Source of the DNA: Phycisphaerales bacterium UBA7708 | GTDB lineage: Bacteria > Planctomycetota > Phycisphaerae > Sedimentisphaerales > Anaerohalosphaeraceae | Reading direction: 5' to 3' | DNA length: 8,094 nucleotides | NCBI GenBank assembly: GCA_002482415.1 | Contig: DLFY01000122.1 | Location: 15,136 to 23,229, forward strand | In this document: piece after piece, positions 1 through 7,300 of the stretch | Layout: every line of letters starts with the position of its first letter | Position numbering within the stretch: the first letter of the stretch is position 1 | Notes under the pieces: model-generated | What the model saw: the letters and a program-made list of their open reading frames with translations, nothing else | Database searches by the model: none | What the model was told of the DNA's origin: nothing | Translations under genes and position numbers: made by a program

Positions 1-756
1 GTCGTCGAAGAGATTCTCAGCACCATTGACGCAGCCGAGATGGCCACCGGACAATCCAACGAGCAGGTCAAATATCACAACGTGGCCGACTGCATCCTGC
101 GGACGGCCCGGGCGATTGCCTTTGACCCGGCGGATGTCATCGAGGGAACGGGGCGATTTGTCATTGTCGATGACTATGAGATTCGCGGCGGCGGCATTGT
201 CCGCAAAGCCCTGACCGACGCCCAGGAAAATCTGCGCGATTACGTCATGCGTCGTAATCAGAAGTGGGCTTTAAGCGAGATTTCGCGCGACCAGCGGCAG
301 CAGTCGTATCGTCAGCGGCCCTCTCTGGTTATCATTACAGGCAGACAAAATACCGGCAAAAAAACGCTGGCCCGGGCGATCGAACAGAAATTGTTCAGCG
401 AGGGGCGATTCGTGTTCTTTATGGGCATCGCCAATGTGCTGTACGGGGTGGATGCCGACATTAAAAAACCGGGCACCGACCAGCCGCACCGGCCTGAACA
501 CCTGCGGCGTCTTGGCGAAGTGGCCAACCTGATGCTCGAAAGCGGCCTGATTCTGGTGGTTACAGCCATCGGCCTGACCCAGGAAGACCTGCGCATCATT
601 CAGAACACCGTCGATAGTGATTTAATTGAAGTCATCTGGCTGGGCGACGAACCGACAGACATCGAGACATCGCTGGTCCTGAGCCGCGGGGAAGCCGCCG
701 AAACAAACGTCCACAAGGTCCATTCCTTCCTGAAACAGAAGGGAATCCTGATATAA
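1..756 (+). CDS. cysN: Sulfate adenylyltransferase large subunit (CysN/CysNC type), 3' part, with degenerate APS-kinase-like domain
   Basis: The frame is open from base 1, so the start lies upstream. 251 residues are visible. Residues 1-70 match the last beta-barrel domain of CysN, the GTPase subunit that with CysD makes adenylylsulfate (APS) from ATP and sulfate. Recognisable stretches are the NVADCILRTARAIAFD segment and the GRFVIVDDYEIRGGGIV segment (about residues 27-67). A second domain from about residue 107 resembles APS kinase: a P-loop GRQNTGKKT (114-122), then a helix HLRRLGEVANLMLESGLI like that of CysC. Key kinase residues look changed. Lys replaces the Walker A Ser after GK, MGIANVLYG (about 140-149) replaces the DGDNVRxGL motif, and the KGLYKKAR-type lid is missing. 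APS phosphorylation by this domain is therefore doubtful; it may be structural or regulatory. The gene overlaps cysQ by one base (TAATG), so they are probably translated together. The CysN assignment is firm; kinase activity is not. Confidence 0.88.
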   Translation, partial: VVEEILSTIDAAEMATGQSNEQVKYHNVADCILRTARAIAFDPADVIEGTGRFVIVDDYEIRGGGIVRKALTDAQENLRDYVMRRNQKWALSEISRDQRQQSYRQRPSLVIITGRQNTGKKTLARAIEQKLFSEGRFVFFMGIANVLYGVDADIKKPGTDQPHRPEHLRRLGEVANLMLESGLILVVTAIGLTQEDLRIIQNTVDSDLIEVIWLGDEPTDIETSLVLSRGEAAETNVHKVHSFLKQKGILI

Positions 757-1526
757 TGGATCGCCTGGAAAAAGATTTAATGCGGATTGAGCAGGCCCTT
801 GCCGAAGCCGCCAGGTCCGTTTCGGCCTTCACGCCGGGACGCATCGCGGCGGAAAAAAAGGCCGGCGGAGACCCCGTCACGGCGGCGGATTTGGCCGTGG
901 ACAGCGTCCTCAAAGAGATGCTGCTGGGGCCGGGTGAAGGATGGCTTTCCGAAGAAACGGTGGACAATCCGGATCGATTAGATAAGGAACGGGTGTGGAT
1001 TGTGGACCCGATTGACGGCACGCGGGAATTTGTCGAAGGGATTCCGGAGTGGTGTATTTCGGTGGGATTGGTCGTCTATGGCAGGCCGGTCGCCGGAGGC
1101 ATTTTAAATCCGGCGGCGAGTCAGCTCTTTCTGGGGACGGCTGAAGGCGGCGTGACGCTGAACGGTACCTCCGCCCGAGTCACCGAGAAAACAACGCTGG
1201 CAGGTGCACGCGTACTGGCCAGCCGCAGCGAGATACGCAAAGGTCTGTGGAAGCCGCTGGAGTCGGCGCCGTTTGAGATTATCCCCTGCGGCTCGATTGC
1301 CTACAAACTGGCGCAGGTGGCGGCGGGTCTGGCGGATGCAACCATCAGTCTGGCTCCCAAGAATGAATGGGATGTGGCGGCCGGTGCGGCGCTGGTCGCC
1401 GCAGGCGGCGGCAGAACTGAAATTAAAAACGCCCCCCAGAGAACCTTTAACCGGCCCAATACGTTAATGGATGGATTCACTGCATGCGGACAAACACTGT
1501 GGAACGTATTGAACCCATTGCTTTAA
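756..1526 (+). CDS. cysQ: 3'(2'),5'-bisphosphate nucleotidase, CysQ type (inositol monophosphatase family)
   Basis: A 256-residue protein, close to the usual CysQ length of about 250. The family's metal-binding motifs are present in order: DPVTAAD (39-45), LSEE (64-67), WIVDPIDGTREF (81-92; Asp84 and Asp87 are metal ligands) and EWDVAAG (204-210; Asp206). CysQ enzymes are cytoplasmic, Mg-dependent and convert PAP, or PAPS, to AMP or APS. This removes the inhibitory by-product of sulfotransferases and PAPS reductase. The ATG shares a base with the upstream cysN stop, and an AAGGGA run at 739-744 lies 11 bases before it, so coupled translation is likely. Pairing with cysN supports a sulfate-activation role over inositol phosphatase. 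The family is hard to separate by motif alone, and a general inositol monophosphatase or HisN-like phosphatase is the main alternative. Confidence 0.85.
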   Translation: MDRLEKDLMRIEQALAEAARSVSAFTPGRIAAEKKAGGDPVTAADLAVDSVLKEMLLGPGEGWLSEETVDNPDRLDKERVWIVDPIDGTREFVEGIPEWCISVGLVVYGRPVAGGILNPAASQLFLGTAEGGVTLNGTSARVTEKTTLAGARVLASRSEIRKGLWKPLESAPFEIIPCGSIAYKLAQVAAGLADATISLAPKNEWDVAAGAALVAAGGGRTEIKNAPQRTFNRPNTLMDGFTACGQTLWNVLNPLL

Positions 1527-1614
1527 CCGTATTTAAAAATGGCATAGAAACTGGAACCGCTCGAAAGAGCATGGACATGGTACATTGATTTTCCATAAAC
1601 AGAGATAAACAATC
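1527..1614 (+). other. Intergenic gap between cysQ and the polyprenyl glycosylphosphotransferase gene
   Basis: This 88-base gap is the only sizeable non-coding stretch in the window and the likeliest place for a promoter of the two downstream genes. It is A/T rich. A TTGAAC at 1509-1514 (inside cysQ) and TATTTA at 1530-1535 could be -35 and -10 boxes, but the 15-base spacing is short. A small inverted repeat GCTC-GAAA-GAGC (1559-1570) has only a 4-base stem and no following T run, so it is not a terminator. The start codon at 1615 has only a weak AGAGAT (1601-1606) before it. No operator or riboswitch was recognised. Confidence 0.3.
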
Positions 1615-3006
1615 ATGCTCAAGCGACACTTTGCCATTGTTAATTTTATACGCATTTGTCTCGATGCAGTCGCCGTCGCGATGATATGGAACTTCTCGTA
1701 TTTCCTGCGCTTCCACTGCGGGCTTTTTTCGTACACCGACATCCCCCGCTATTCCACGCATCTGACCCTGACGGCCCCGGTTGTATTCATTATCTGCCTG
1801 AGCAGGTACTGGTTCGGAATTTACAAATCCATCCGCATTCAGACCCTCGGAACACAAATTCAAAAGCAGCTCGGCTCGATTGTACTGGGCTATGTCCTGA
1901 TAATCGCATTTCTGTATTACGTTGAGAAAGCCCCCTACACACGAGTCCTGTTGTTTTTGTTTTTTTTCCTGCTGCTGGCCGGACTGCTAAGCTGCCACTT
2001 TATGCTGGTCAAAGCGCTGCGGTATATGCGTTCCCTGGGGTACAACCAGCGGCATTACGCCATTATCGGCACCGGCAAAAATGCCCTGCGGCTGTTCAGA
2101 GATATTCGCCGATGCAGCTACTGGGGACTGACCTGCGCCTTTTTTCTGGACGACAATCCCCGGCTTGACGGCAAAACCATACAGGGCATCCCGATTTACG
2201 GACACATCGAGCAATTGCCGGATATCCTGAAAGCCAATCAAATCGACGAGATATACCTGGCCAAACAAAGTTCTCCGGCAACATTTTCAATTCTGGAAAA
2301 ACTGCAATACTCCGGCATCACCGTTCGTATCCTGCCCGACTGGGGCGGGCTGACGGCCCTGAGTCGTCCCTCGACATTGACGGTGGGATCCAGCGTCTTG
2401 TTTACCGCATCCGAGCCGCCATTGTCCGGCGTTCATATCCTGATCAAAGATTTGTTTGACCGAATTGTCGCCCTCCTGCTCATCATCCTGCTTTCAATCC
2501 CAATGCTGATCATTGCGGTACTGATTAAGTTGACCGGCAGCGGGCCTGTGTTCTATAAGCATCAGCGTCTCGGCATGAACCAGAAAGCTTTTCACATTAT
2601 CAAATTCAGAACCATGCGGGAAGGCACCGAGGAACAGGCATCATGGACGGTCAAAGACGACCCGCGGCGCACACGGCTGGGGGCGTTTCTGCGTTCGACC
2701 AGTCTGGATGAACTGCCTCAGCTTTTTAATGTACTCAAAGGCGATATGAGCCTCGTCGGCCCGCGGCCCGAACAGCCGGAGTACGTAGAGAAGTTTTCGG
2801 AAGAATACAAAAAATACATGCTGCGGCATAAAGTCAAATCCGGCATGACCGGCTGGGCCCAGATTCACGGATACCGCGGCAACACCTCCATGCGGAAACG
2901 GGTCCAGTACGACCTGTACTATATCCAGAACTGGTCGCTCGGGCTGGATCTGGTCATCCTGCTGCGAACACTGTTCCATTTGTTCAAGGACCCCAATGCC
3001 TATTAA
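1615..3006 (+). CDS. Polyprenyl-phosphate sugar-1-phosphate transferase (WcaJ-type, probably undecaprenyl-phosphate glucose phosphotransferase)
   Basis: A 463-residue inner-membrane enzyme, the typical length for WcaJ-like proteins. It transfers a sugar-1-phosphate from a nucleotide sugar to undecaprenyl phosphate, the first step of exopolysaccharide or capsule repeat assembly. The N-terminal half has about four membrane segments (near 8-30, 50-70, 86-104 and 109-133). A Rossmann-like domain follows, with YAIIGTGKNALRLF at about 148-161. The C-terminal bacterial sugar transferase domain begins with FDR at 281-283 and a membrane-dipping helix, then has KFRTM (330-334), the catalytic Asp-Glu in SLDELPQ (Asp365-Glu366), VGPRPEQPEY (381-390), GWAQIHGYRG (413-422) and YDLYYIQNWS (432-441). 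The ending DPNAY is usual in the glucose-type subgroup, so UDP-glucose is the probable donor, but galactose cannot be excluded. An in-frame stop at 1606-1608 makes 1615 the first possible ATG. The following gene overlaps it by 11 bases. Confidence 0.93.
   Translation: MLKRHFAIVNFIRICLDAVAVAMIWNFSYFLRFHCGLFSYTDIPRYSTHLTLTAPVVFIICLSRYWFGIYKSIRIQTLGTQIQKQLGSIVLGYVLIIAFLYYVEKAPYTRVLLFLFFFLLLAGLLSCHFMLVKALRYMRSLGYNQRHYAIIGTGKNALRLFRDIRRCSYWGLTCAFFLDDNPRLDGKTIQGIPIYGHIEQLPDILKANQIDEIYLAKQSSPATFSILEKLQYSGITVRILPDWGGLTALSRPSTLTVGSSVLFTASEPPLSGVHILIKDLFDRIVALLLIILLSIPMLIIAVLIKLTGSGPVFYKHQRLGMNQKAFHIIKFRTMREGTEEQASWTVKDDPRRTRLGAFLRSTSLDELPQLFNVLKGDMSLVGPRPEQPEYVEKFSEEYKKYMLRHKVKSGMTGWAQIHGYRGNTSMRKRVQYDLYYIQNWSLGLDLVILLRTLFHLFKDPNAY
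2986..2990 (+). promoter_or_regulatory. Ribosome binding site (AAGGA) for the GT-C glycosyltransferase gene
   Basis: AAGGA ends five bases before the ATG at 2996. It lies inside the last codons of the upstream sugar-phosphate transferase gene. It supports an 11-base gene overlap and translational coupling, and it fixes the start of the downstream gene. Confidence 0.6.
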
Positions 3007-4477
3007 ATCCAATCACAGGCTTTTTCTGCTTTTTATCCTGATCGCGGTGCTGCTGGGCATCTTCAAATCGGCGACACTCCGGTGTATTTCAAACGACGCA
3101 GTCATATTTCTTGAATTCACGGATCAGTTGCATACCGGCCCGGGGGCGGCCATTCGAGCTTACGATCAGCATCCGGGGTATCCGACATTGGTATGGTTCG
3201 CCCAGAAATGCATGGGACTCTGGTCGGACAACCTCACCCTCGATCAGAAAATCCTGTCCGGCCAACTGGTCACTGGATTCTGTAAAATTATCACACTGGC
3301 GGTTTTATATCTCCTGTTTTGCCGATTCAGCCCGCCAAAAACAGCACTCTTTCATACATTCCTTGTGCTGCTGATTCCGGTGTATGCCGAAAATGGAGGC
3401 GACGCCCTGAGCGACTGGCCGTGCCTGATGTTCATGGCAGCGGCTTTATTGCTGTATCTGGATGGAATCCGAACGGATAAACCGCTCTGCTTCATCCTGT
3501 CCGGGATTGCCAGCGGATTGGCTTACCTGATCCGGCCCGAAGGCGCCTTTGTCATCATTGTGGCAGGAATTTATTACGCATTAACCCTGCTGCGAAAATC
3601 CCAACAGCGTGTACCCGCATTGAAGTACCTGCTGATGATGGGACTGACAGCAGCCCTGTTTGCGGCCCCCTATATGATCTATAAAGGTTCGCTGCTTCCC
3701 AAAAAAATACTCAACAGCAACCATAATAAAACCGTTCAGGCCCAGCCAGCCTCCCCCGCCTCCGAGGCAATAAAAATAAACCATACCCTGCGGCAGCCTG
3801 TCCGGTGCGGTTTTCTGCCGGACATCTTCAAAGGCCCTCTGCGTTTTATCGATAAAGTAGCCAATGTCATCTACCTCTTGATTGTCCCCATTGCCATAGC
3901 ACTCTTTTTCAAGCTGGGGCGATTTGCCAGGCTGGATGCACCCGACCAGGTGCTGGCCGTCTTTCTGGTCGTCTGGTTTGGCCTGCTGATGTGGCTGTAT
4001 GGTTACGCCGGGTACATCAGCCACCGCCATGTCATGCCGTTTGTTCTCTTTTCGATGGCATGGTGCGGCAAAGGCATGGCCCTTTTTGCAAGACGCTGCG
4101 CCGCAGATAAAAACACCCGCCGCAGGTTTGCCTGGGTGTTCCTCGGGCTCGCTATCATCATTTTTATCCCCAAGCTGATTCGCCCCGCTCATACCGATAA
4201 GGCACATTATACAGCCCTCGGCTTATGGCTCAACAACAACATCCCGCAGGATGCACGGCTGGGCGTGTTCGACAATCGCATCGGATTTTATGCCCAGAGA
4301 GCATACAAAATCCGTCGTCGTCCCATCGAGGCGGATTATTTTATCGTGCGAAAAAATTCCGATGATGCGGTCTTTCTCCCAAAAAACGCCCCAATACTGC
4401 AAACGGGAATGGAATCCGTGGATCAGGCAATTGACATCTACCTGCTTACTGCCAGGCCTCCCACACCGACTCGATAA
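2996..4477 (+). CDS. Integral membrane glycosyltransferase, GT-C fold (GT39/ArnT/PMT-like)
   Basis: A 493-residue protein with about ten or eleven hydrophobic segments spread over residues 9-395 and a C-terminal soluble part of about 95 residues. GT-C enzymes use polyprenyl-phosphate-linked sugars and act on the outer face of the inner membrane. Features fitting this family are an acidic first loop after the first membrane helix (SNDAVIF, 32-38, with Asp34 as candidate catalytic residue), DQHPGYP (57-63), GDALSD (135-140), the GLAYLIRPEG stretch (174-183) common in GT39-like proteins, and SHRHVMP (342-348). The tail (ALGLWLNNNIP, then a VFDNRIGFYA run, about 407-433) resembles the C-terminal extension of such proteins. 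Acceptor and sugar cannot be read from sequence. The protein starts inside the preceding gene with a good AAGGA site, so it is probably in the same operon. A possible role is side-chain addition to the lipid-linked repeat or polymer. Its 3' end overlaps the opposing GT4 gene by 32 bases. Confidence 0.75.
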   Translation: MPIKSNHRLFLLFILIAVLLGIFKSATLRCISNDAVIFLEFTDQLHTGPGAAIRAYDQHPGYPTLVWFAQKCMGLWSDNLTLDQKILSGQLVTGFCKIITLAVLYLLFCRFSPPKTALFHTFLVLLIPVYAENGGDALSDWPCLMFMAAALLLYLDGIRTDKPLCFILSGIASGLAYLIRPEGAFVIIVAGIYYALTLLRKSQQRVPALKYLLMMGLTAALFAAPYMIYKGSLLPKKILNSNHNKTVQAQPASPASEAIKINHTLRQPVRCGFLPDIFKGPLRFIDKVANVIYLLIVPIAIALFFKLGRFARLDAPDQVLAVFLVVWFGLLMWLYGYAGYISHRHVMPFVLFSMAWCGKGMALFARRCAADKNTRRRFAWVFLGLAIIIFIPKLIRPAHTDKAHYTALGLWLNNNIPQDARLGVFDNRIGFYAQRAYKIRRRPIEADYFIVRKNSDDAVFLPKNAPILQTGMESVDQAIDIYLLTARPPTPTR

Positions 4478-5612
4478 ACTCAAGCATCCGGCTCTGGTAG
4501 CGTTCGGTATTAAATCGCTGGGCATTCCGGCGGCAATTCTCAGGCAAAAACCGGTCTTCGATCCGTTCAAATCGTTCGACGGCGTTTAACAGCGCCTGCG
4601 GGGAGGGATCCTCATACAAAATGCCTGTCGCCCGGTGACTCTCGGTCGAATCAATCCCGATCACCGTTTCCAGCGCCCCACCTGCCCCGTAAGCAATCAC
4701 CGGCTTGCCGCAGGCCTGAGCCTCCAGCGGAACAATCCCGAAATCCTCCTGCCCCGGAAAAATCAGCGCCCTGCAATTGGCCAGAAGCTGCTCGACCATC
4801 GCATCATCCGGGTTGTCAACAAATTCCACATTCGGCAGGCGACACCGTTTCAACCGGTCGGATTCAGGCCCCCGCCCGGCAATGACTAATTTTCGATTGG
4901 ACCCGCCAAACGCCTCAATGGCGACATCAACGCGCTTATAGGGAACCCATGCCGACAAAACTAGGTAATACCCCTCGGAACGGGTGGACATCTGAAATCG
5001 GTTAACATCCACCGGCGGATAGATGACCTGCGAATCCTGATTATAGCAGCGTTTGATTCGCTGCTGAATGTGGTGACTATTGGCAATATAATAATTGACA
5101 CGCCCGGCCGAGGCGATATCCCAGGGTTTTAATCGCGCTAGCATCTGCGAGACAATTCGCTTTTTGATAAACCCCATATTCGCGGTATAGTGACTCTGCA
5201 TATCCCACACATATCGCGCCGGCGTATGGCAATAGCAGATATGCGGAATCCGGGGGCTGGTTTGAATCCCCTTGGCCACGCAATGGCTGAAACTGATAAC
5301 GACATCGTAAGGATTGAAATTAAAGGATTCGATAGCCTTTGGAAACAACGGCAGATAATGTCGAAATGTCCTCTCATTTCCGGGCAATCTCTGAATAAAG
5401 CTGGTCCGTACGGTATGGCCATCAAAGGCCCCGCTGAAATGCTGGGGATAATAGACCAGCGTAAAAATATCCGCCCCCGGGAAGACCTCGCAAATAGCCT
5501 TCAGGCATTTTTCCCCGCCCCGCATCCCCGTCAGCCAGTCGCAGACTAAGGCGATCTTTGTGCCCGCAAGCGTCTTGGCGGGCCGGCACTCCATTGAACT
5601 CAACTTTAACAT
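4446..5612 (-). CDS. Glycosyltransferase family 4 (GT-B fold, WbaZ-like)
   Basis: A 388-residue cytoplasmic retaining glycosyltransferase. The N-terminal domain starts with IALVCDWLTGMRGGEK (20-35), whose glycine-rich GGEK loop is typical. It also has YCHTPARYVWD (127-137), a pattern seen in WbaZ-like mannosyltransferases, and YYIANS (174-179). The C-terminal nucleotide-sugar-binding domain has YPPVD (198-202), PYKRVD with Lys226, AGRGPE (245-250) and the EX7E motif EDFGIVPLE (Glu289, Glu297). A GDP-mannose donor is plausible from this resemblance but not shown. An in-frame stop lies just upstream of the ATG at 5612, so this is the longest possible start. A second Met at residue 7 is an alternative, and neither has a clear Shine-Dalgarno sequence. 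It is the last gene of the minus-strand set, 29 bases after the GT2 gene, and probably adds a later sugar to the lipid-linked glycan. Confidence 0.9.
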   Translation of the reverse strand: MLKLSSMECRPAKTLAGTKIALVCDWLTGMRGGEKCLKAICEVFPGADIFTLVYYPQHFSGAFDGHTVRTSFIQRLPGNERTFRHYLPLFPKAIESFNFNPYDVVISFSHCVAKGIQTSPRIPHICYCHTPARYVWDMQSHYTANMGFIKKRIVSQMLARLKPWDIASAGRVNYYIANSHHIQQRIKRCYNQDSQVIYPPVDVNRFQMSTRSEGYYLVLSAWVPYKRVDVAIEAFGGSNRKLVIAGRGPESDRLKRCRLPNVEFVDNPDDAMVEQLLANCRALIFPGQEDFGIVPLEAQACGKPVIAYGAGGALETVIGIDSTESHRATGILYEDPSPQALLNAVERFERIEDRFLPENCRRNAQRFNTERYQSRMLEFIESVWEAWQ

Positions 5613-5641
5613 AGGGCGATATCATACCACCATCTGTCCGA

Positions 5642-6565
5642 TTATACAATCAGCAATGTGATGATATTTCGTAAGCACCCCGATTTAAAGAGCTTATGAC
5701 GCAACAGAACCCGTCTCCGCGAAAGCCAGCCCAGTTCATCCAGTCGGGCAAAGTCTCTAAGGATTTCAAGACTTGGTGAATCCATTACCCCCTTATAATG
5801 CTGCTCAAAGGCCTTCGCCTGCCTGACATTCTGATAAAACCGCTGTCGCGCGGCACCCGGCCCGGCAAGAGTTCTTTTAATCAGGTAATCCAAGCCATAT
5901 CGCGTTGCACCATAGATATTCTGAGCGTGCTGTCGATATTTCATAGTGGTTTCAGGCAGATACACAATCCTGCCCGCCGTCGCCGCCAGCAGGGACAACC
6001 AATGGTCGTGCATCACTGCCTCAGGCGGAATCCGCCCGCAGCAATCGGCCTGCTTCCGGTTGATCATCATCGTGCAGCCGCAGGGGATATTCTGAACCAG
6101 CAGATGCCGCAGCAAAATACGGCCCGGATCCAGATGCTGATAAGCAAAATAGGACGCATCAAGCACCGACAGCCTCTCATCCGCGACCTGCATATCTGTA
6201 AACACCAGCACAGGCATATCAGGACCATATTGCCGCTCGGCGGCCTGCATCGCTGAAAATGTCTTGCTGATTTTATCGGAAAACCAGACATCATCGTGGT
6301 CACAAAACATCAAATAGGGTGCCGTACCGGCAGACAGAAGTGCAGAAAAATTCTCGCGGGCGCAGGTTCGTCCATCCGAAGACACAATCTGGATTTTATC
6401 AGGATAACGCCGCTGCCAGGACTGGATAATGTCCACCGTCTTATCCTCAGAGCCGCCATCCCGAATCAACAGCCGCCAGTCCTGATTGTCCTGCCGCAGG
6501 ATGGAATCCAGGGTCTCATGGATGAATCGGGCAGAATTATATGTCGCCAGCAGGATATCAATCAT
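5642..6565 (-). CDS. Glycosyltransferase family 2 (rhamnosyltransferase-like)
   Basis: A 307-residue GT-A fold enzyme. It opens directly with the GT2 core MIDILLATYNSARFI, then SILRQ and the IRDGGSEDKT stretch (34-43). The metal/nucleotide-binding DXD-type motif is DHDDVW (89-94). MHDHW (185-189) and MKYRQHAQNIYGA (208-220) are typical of the subgroup often annotated as rhamnosyltransferase, so an inverting transfer from a dTDP- or UDP-sugar is likely. The actual sugar is unknown. The frame stays open to 6685, but that 40-residue extension is arginine- and proline-rich, overlaps the upstream methyltransferase gene and lies before the conserved domain. The ATG at 6565 sits one base after the methyltransferase stop (TAG-C-ATG), a classic coupled arrangement, so it is taken as the start. 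Confidence 0.9.
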   Translation of the reverse strand: MIDILLATYNSARFIHETLDSILRQDNQDWRLLIRDGGSEDKTVDIIQSWQRRYPDKIQIVSSDGRTCARENFSALLSAGTAPYLMFCDHDDVWFSDKISKTFSAMQAAERQYGPDMPVLVFTDMQVADERLSVLDASYFAYQHLDPGRILLRHLLVQNIPCGCTMMINRKQADCCGRIPPEAVMHDHWLSLLAATAGRIVYLPETTMKYRQHAQNIYGATRYGLDYLIKRTLAGPGAARQRFYQNVRQAKAFEQHYKGVMDSPSLEILRDFARLDELGWLSRRRVLLRHKLFKSGCLRNIITLLIV

Positions 6566-6566
6566 G

Positions 6567-7289
6567 CTATGGCTTACCCATATCAACAATACGATTCCAC
6601 GATATCGGCTGACCCTCAGCCCAGGGCTTTTGATAGCCCGGCTTGTAAAAAGCCGCCCAGGTCTGTCGGGGATGCCGCCAGTCAATCACCTCAAACCCCA
6701 GCCCACCCTCTGCGGCCAGCTTCGCCATCGTTGCCGGGGTATATCCGACACAGTCCGGATAAACCCAGCCCCGGCCGTCAAAATCAGCCTCCCTGCTGAT
6801 GAACGTGGCAAACAGAACACCATCGTCGGCCAGATGGCGGGAAGCCTGACACAGCCATTGGCGGATAATCTCGCGGGAACAATGGCTGAAGATGGATTGG
6901 GCAATCGCATAATTGATATGCAGCGGCTTTGTGAAGTCGTCCAGATTGTCGCGATACGAAAATTCCGGCTTTTTCAGCCGTATCATATCCTGTCCCACCT
7001 CATTGAGTATCCCATCGCGGACCAGCCACTGATTCGGCTCGATGCCGATATAATTGCCCGGGTTCAGATACGGAATCAGCAGCCTGCCGATCCGCAGGGA
7101 CCCGCAGCCGATATCCAGAACACGGTGATGCTGCCGCAGACCGACGCACGTCAGCAGATTAAAGACCATCGCACTGACCAGGTCATAATCTCCCGGCGGA
7201 CCCACATACGCACGATAATGACTGGCCCCGGGCTTGAGTCCCTCGCCGGTGCCGGTCGTCAACGGTTTTTGACGGAACAGGTTCAGCAT
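6567..7289 (-). CDS. Class I SAM-dependent methyltransferase (polysaccharide-locus type)
   Basis: A 240-residue soluble protein with a Rossmann methyltransferase core. The conserved lead-in YRAYVGPPGDYDLVSA (26-41) precedes motif I, VLDIGCGSLRIGRLLIPYL (57-75), which binds S-adenosylmethionine. IGIEP (81-85) holds the acidic residue expected to contact the ribose. FSHCSREIIRQWL (134-146) and the DDGVLFATF strand (155-163) complete the core. Proteins with this pattern commonly sit among glycosyltransferase genes and are thought to methylate a sugar, but the acceptor is unknown. The reading frame extends to an ATG at 7382 inside the preceding gene. The ATG at 7289 is preferred because TAAGG (7300-7296) lies six bases upstream and the extension has no recognisable domain. 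The stop is one base from the GT2 start, so the genes are probably cotranslated. Confidence 0.85.
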   Translation of the reverse strand: MLNLFRQKPLTTGTGEGLKPGASHYRAYVGPPGDYDLVSAMVFNLLTCVGLRQHHRVLDIGCGSLRIGRLLIPYLNPGNYIGIEPNQWLVRDGILNEVGQDMIRLKKPEFSYRDNLDDFTKPLHINYAIAQSIFSHCSREIIRQWLCQASRHLADDGVLFATFISREADFDGRGWVYPDCVGYTPATMAKLAAEGGLGFEVIDWRHPRQTWAAFYKPGYQKPWAEGQPISWNRIVDMGKP

Positions 7290-7295
7290 ATCGTA

Positions 7296-7300
7296 CCTTA
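7296..7300 (-). promoter_or_regulatory. Ribosome binding site (TAAGG) deciding the start at 7289
   Basis: On the minus strand TAAGG overlaps the stop codon of the upstream methyltransferase gene (TAA at 7300-7298) and ends six bases before the ATG at 7289-7287. It favours the 240-residue product over the 271-residue one and suggests translation re-initiation after the upstream gene. Confidence 0.55.

Noticed and set aside
358..364. Run of seven A residues in the P-loop region as a sequencing or programmed frameshift that could explain the missing kinase motifs
   Set aside because: The frame reads on through the conserved GEVANLM helix to a stop that overlaps cysQ, so the reading frame is right on both sides of the run.
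1559..1570. Inverted repeat GCTC-GAAA-GAGC as a terminator after cysQ
   Set aside because: The stem has only four pairs and there is no T run after it; this is too weak for an intrinsic terminator.
1951..1967. T-rich run ending in eight T residues as a phase-variation tract in the sugar-phosphate transferase gene
   Set aside because: It encodes the Phe/Leu-rich fourth membrane segment, and the frame is intact around it. Eight bases is short and composition explains it.
3581..4207. 208-residue minus-strand open frame inside the GT-C gene
   Set aside because: It is antisense to hydrophobic membrane segments and has no recognisable motif; a shadow of the real gene.
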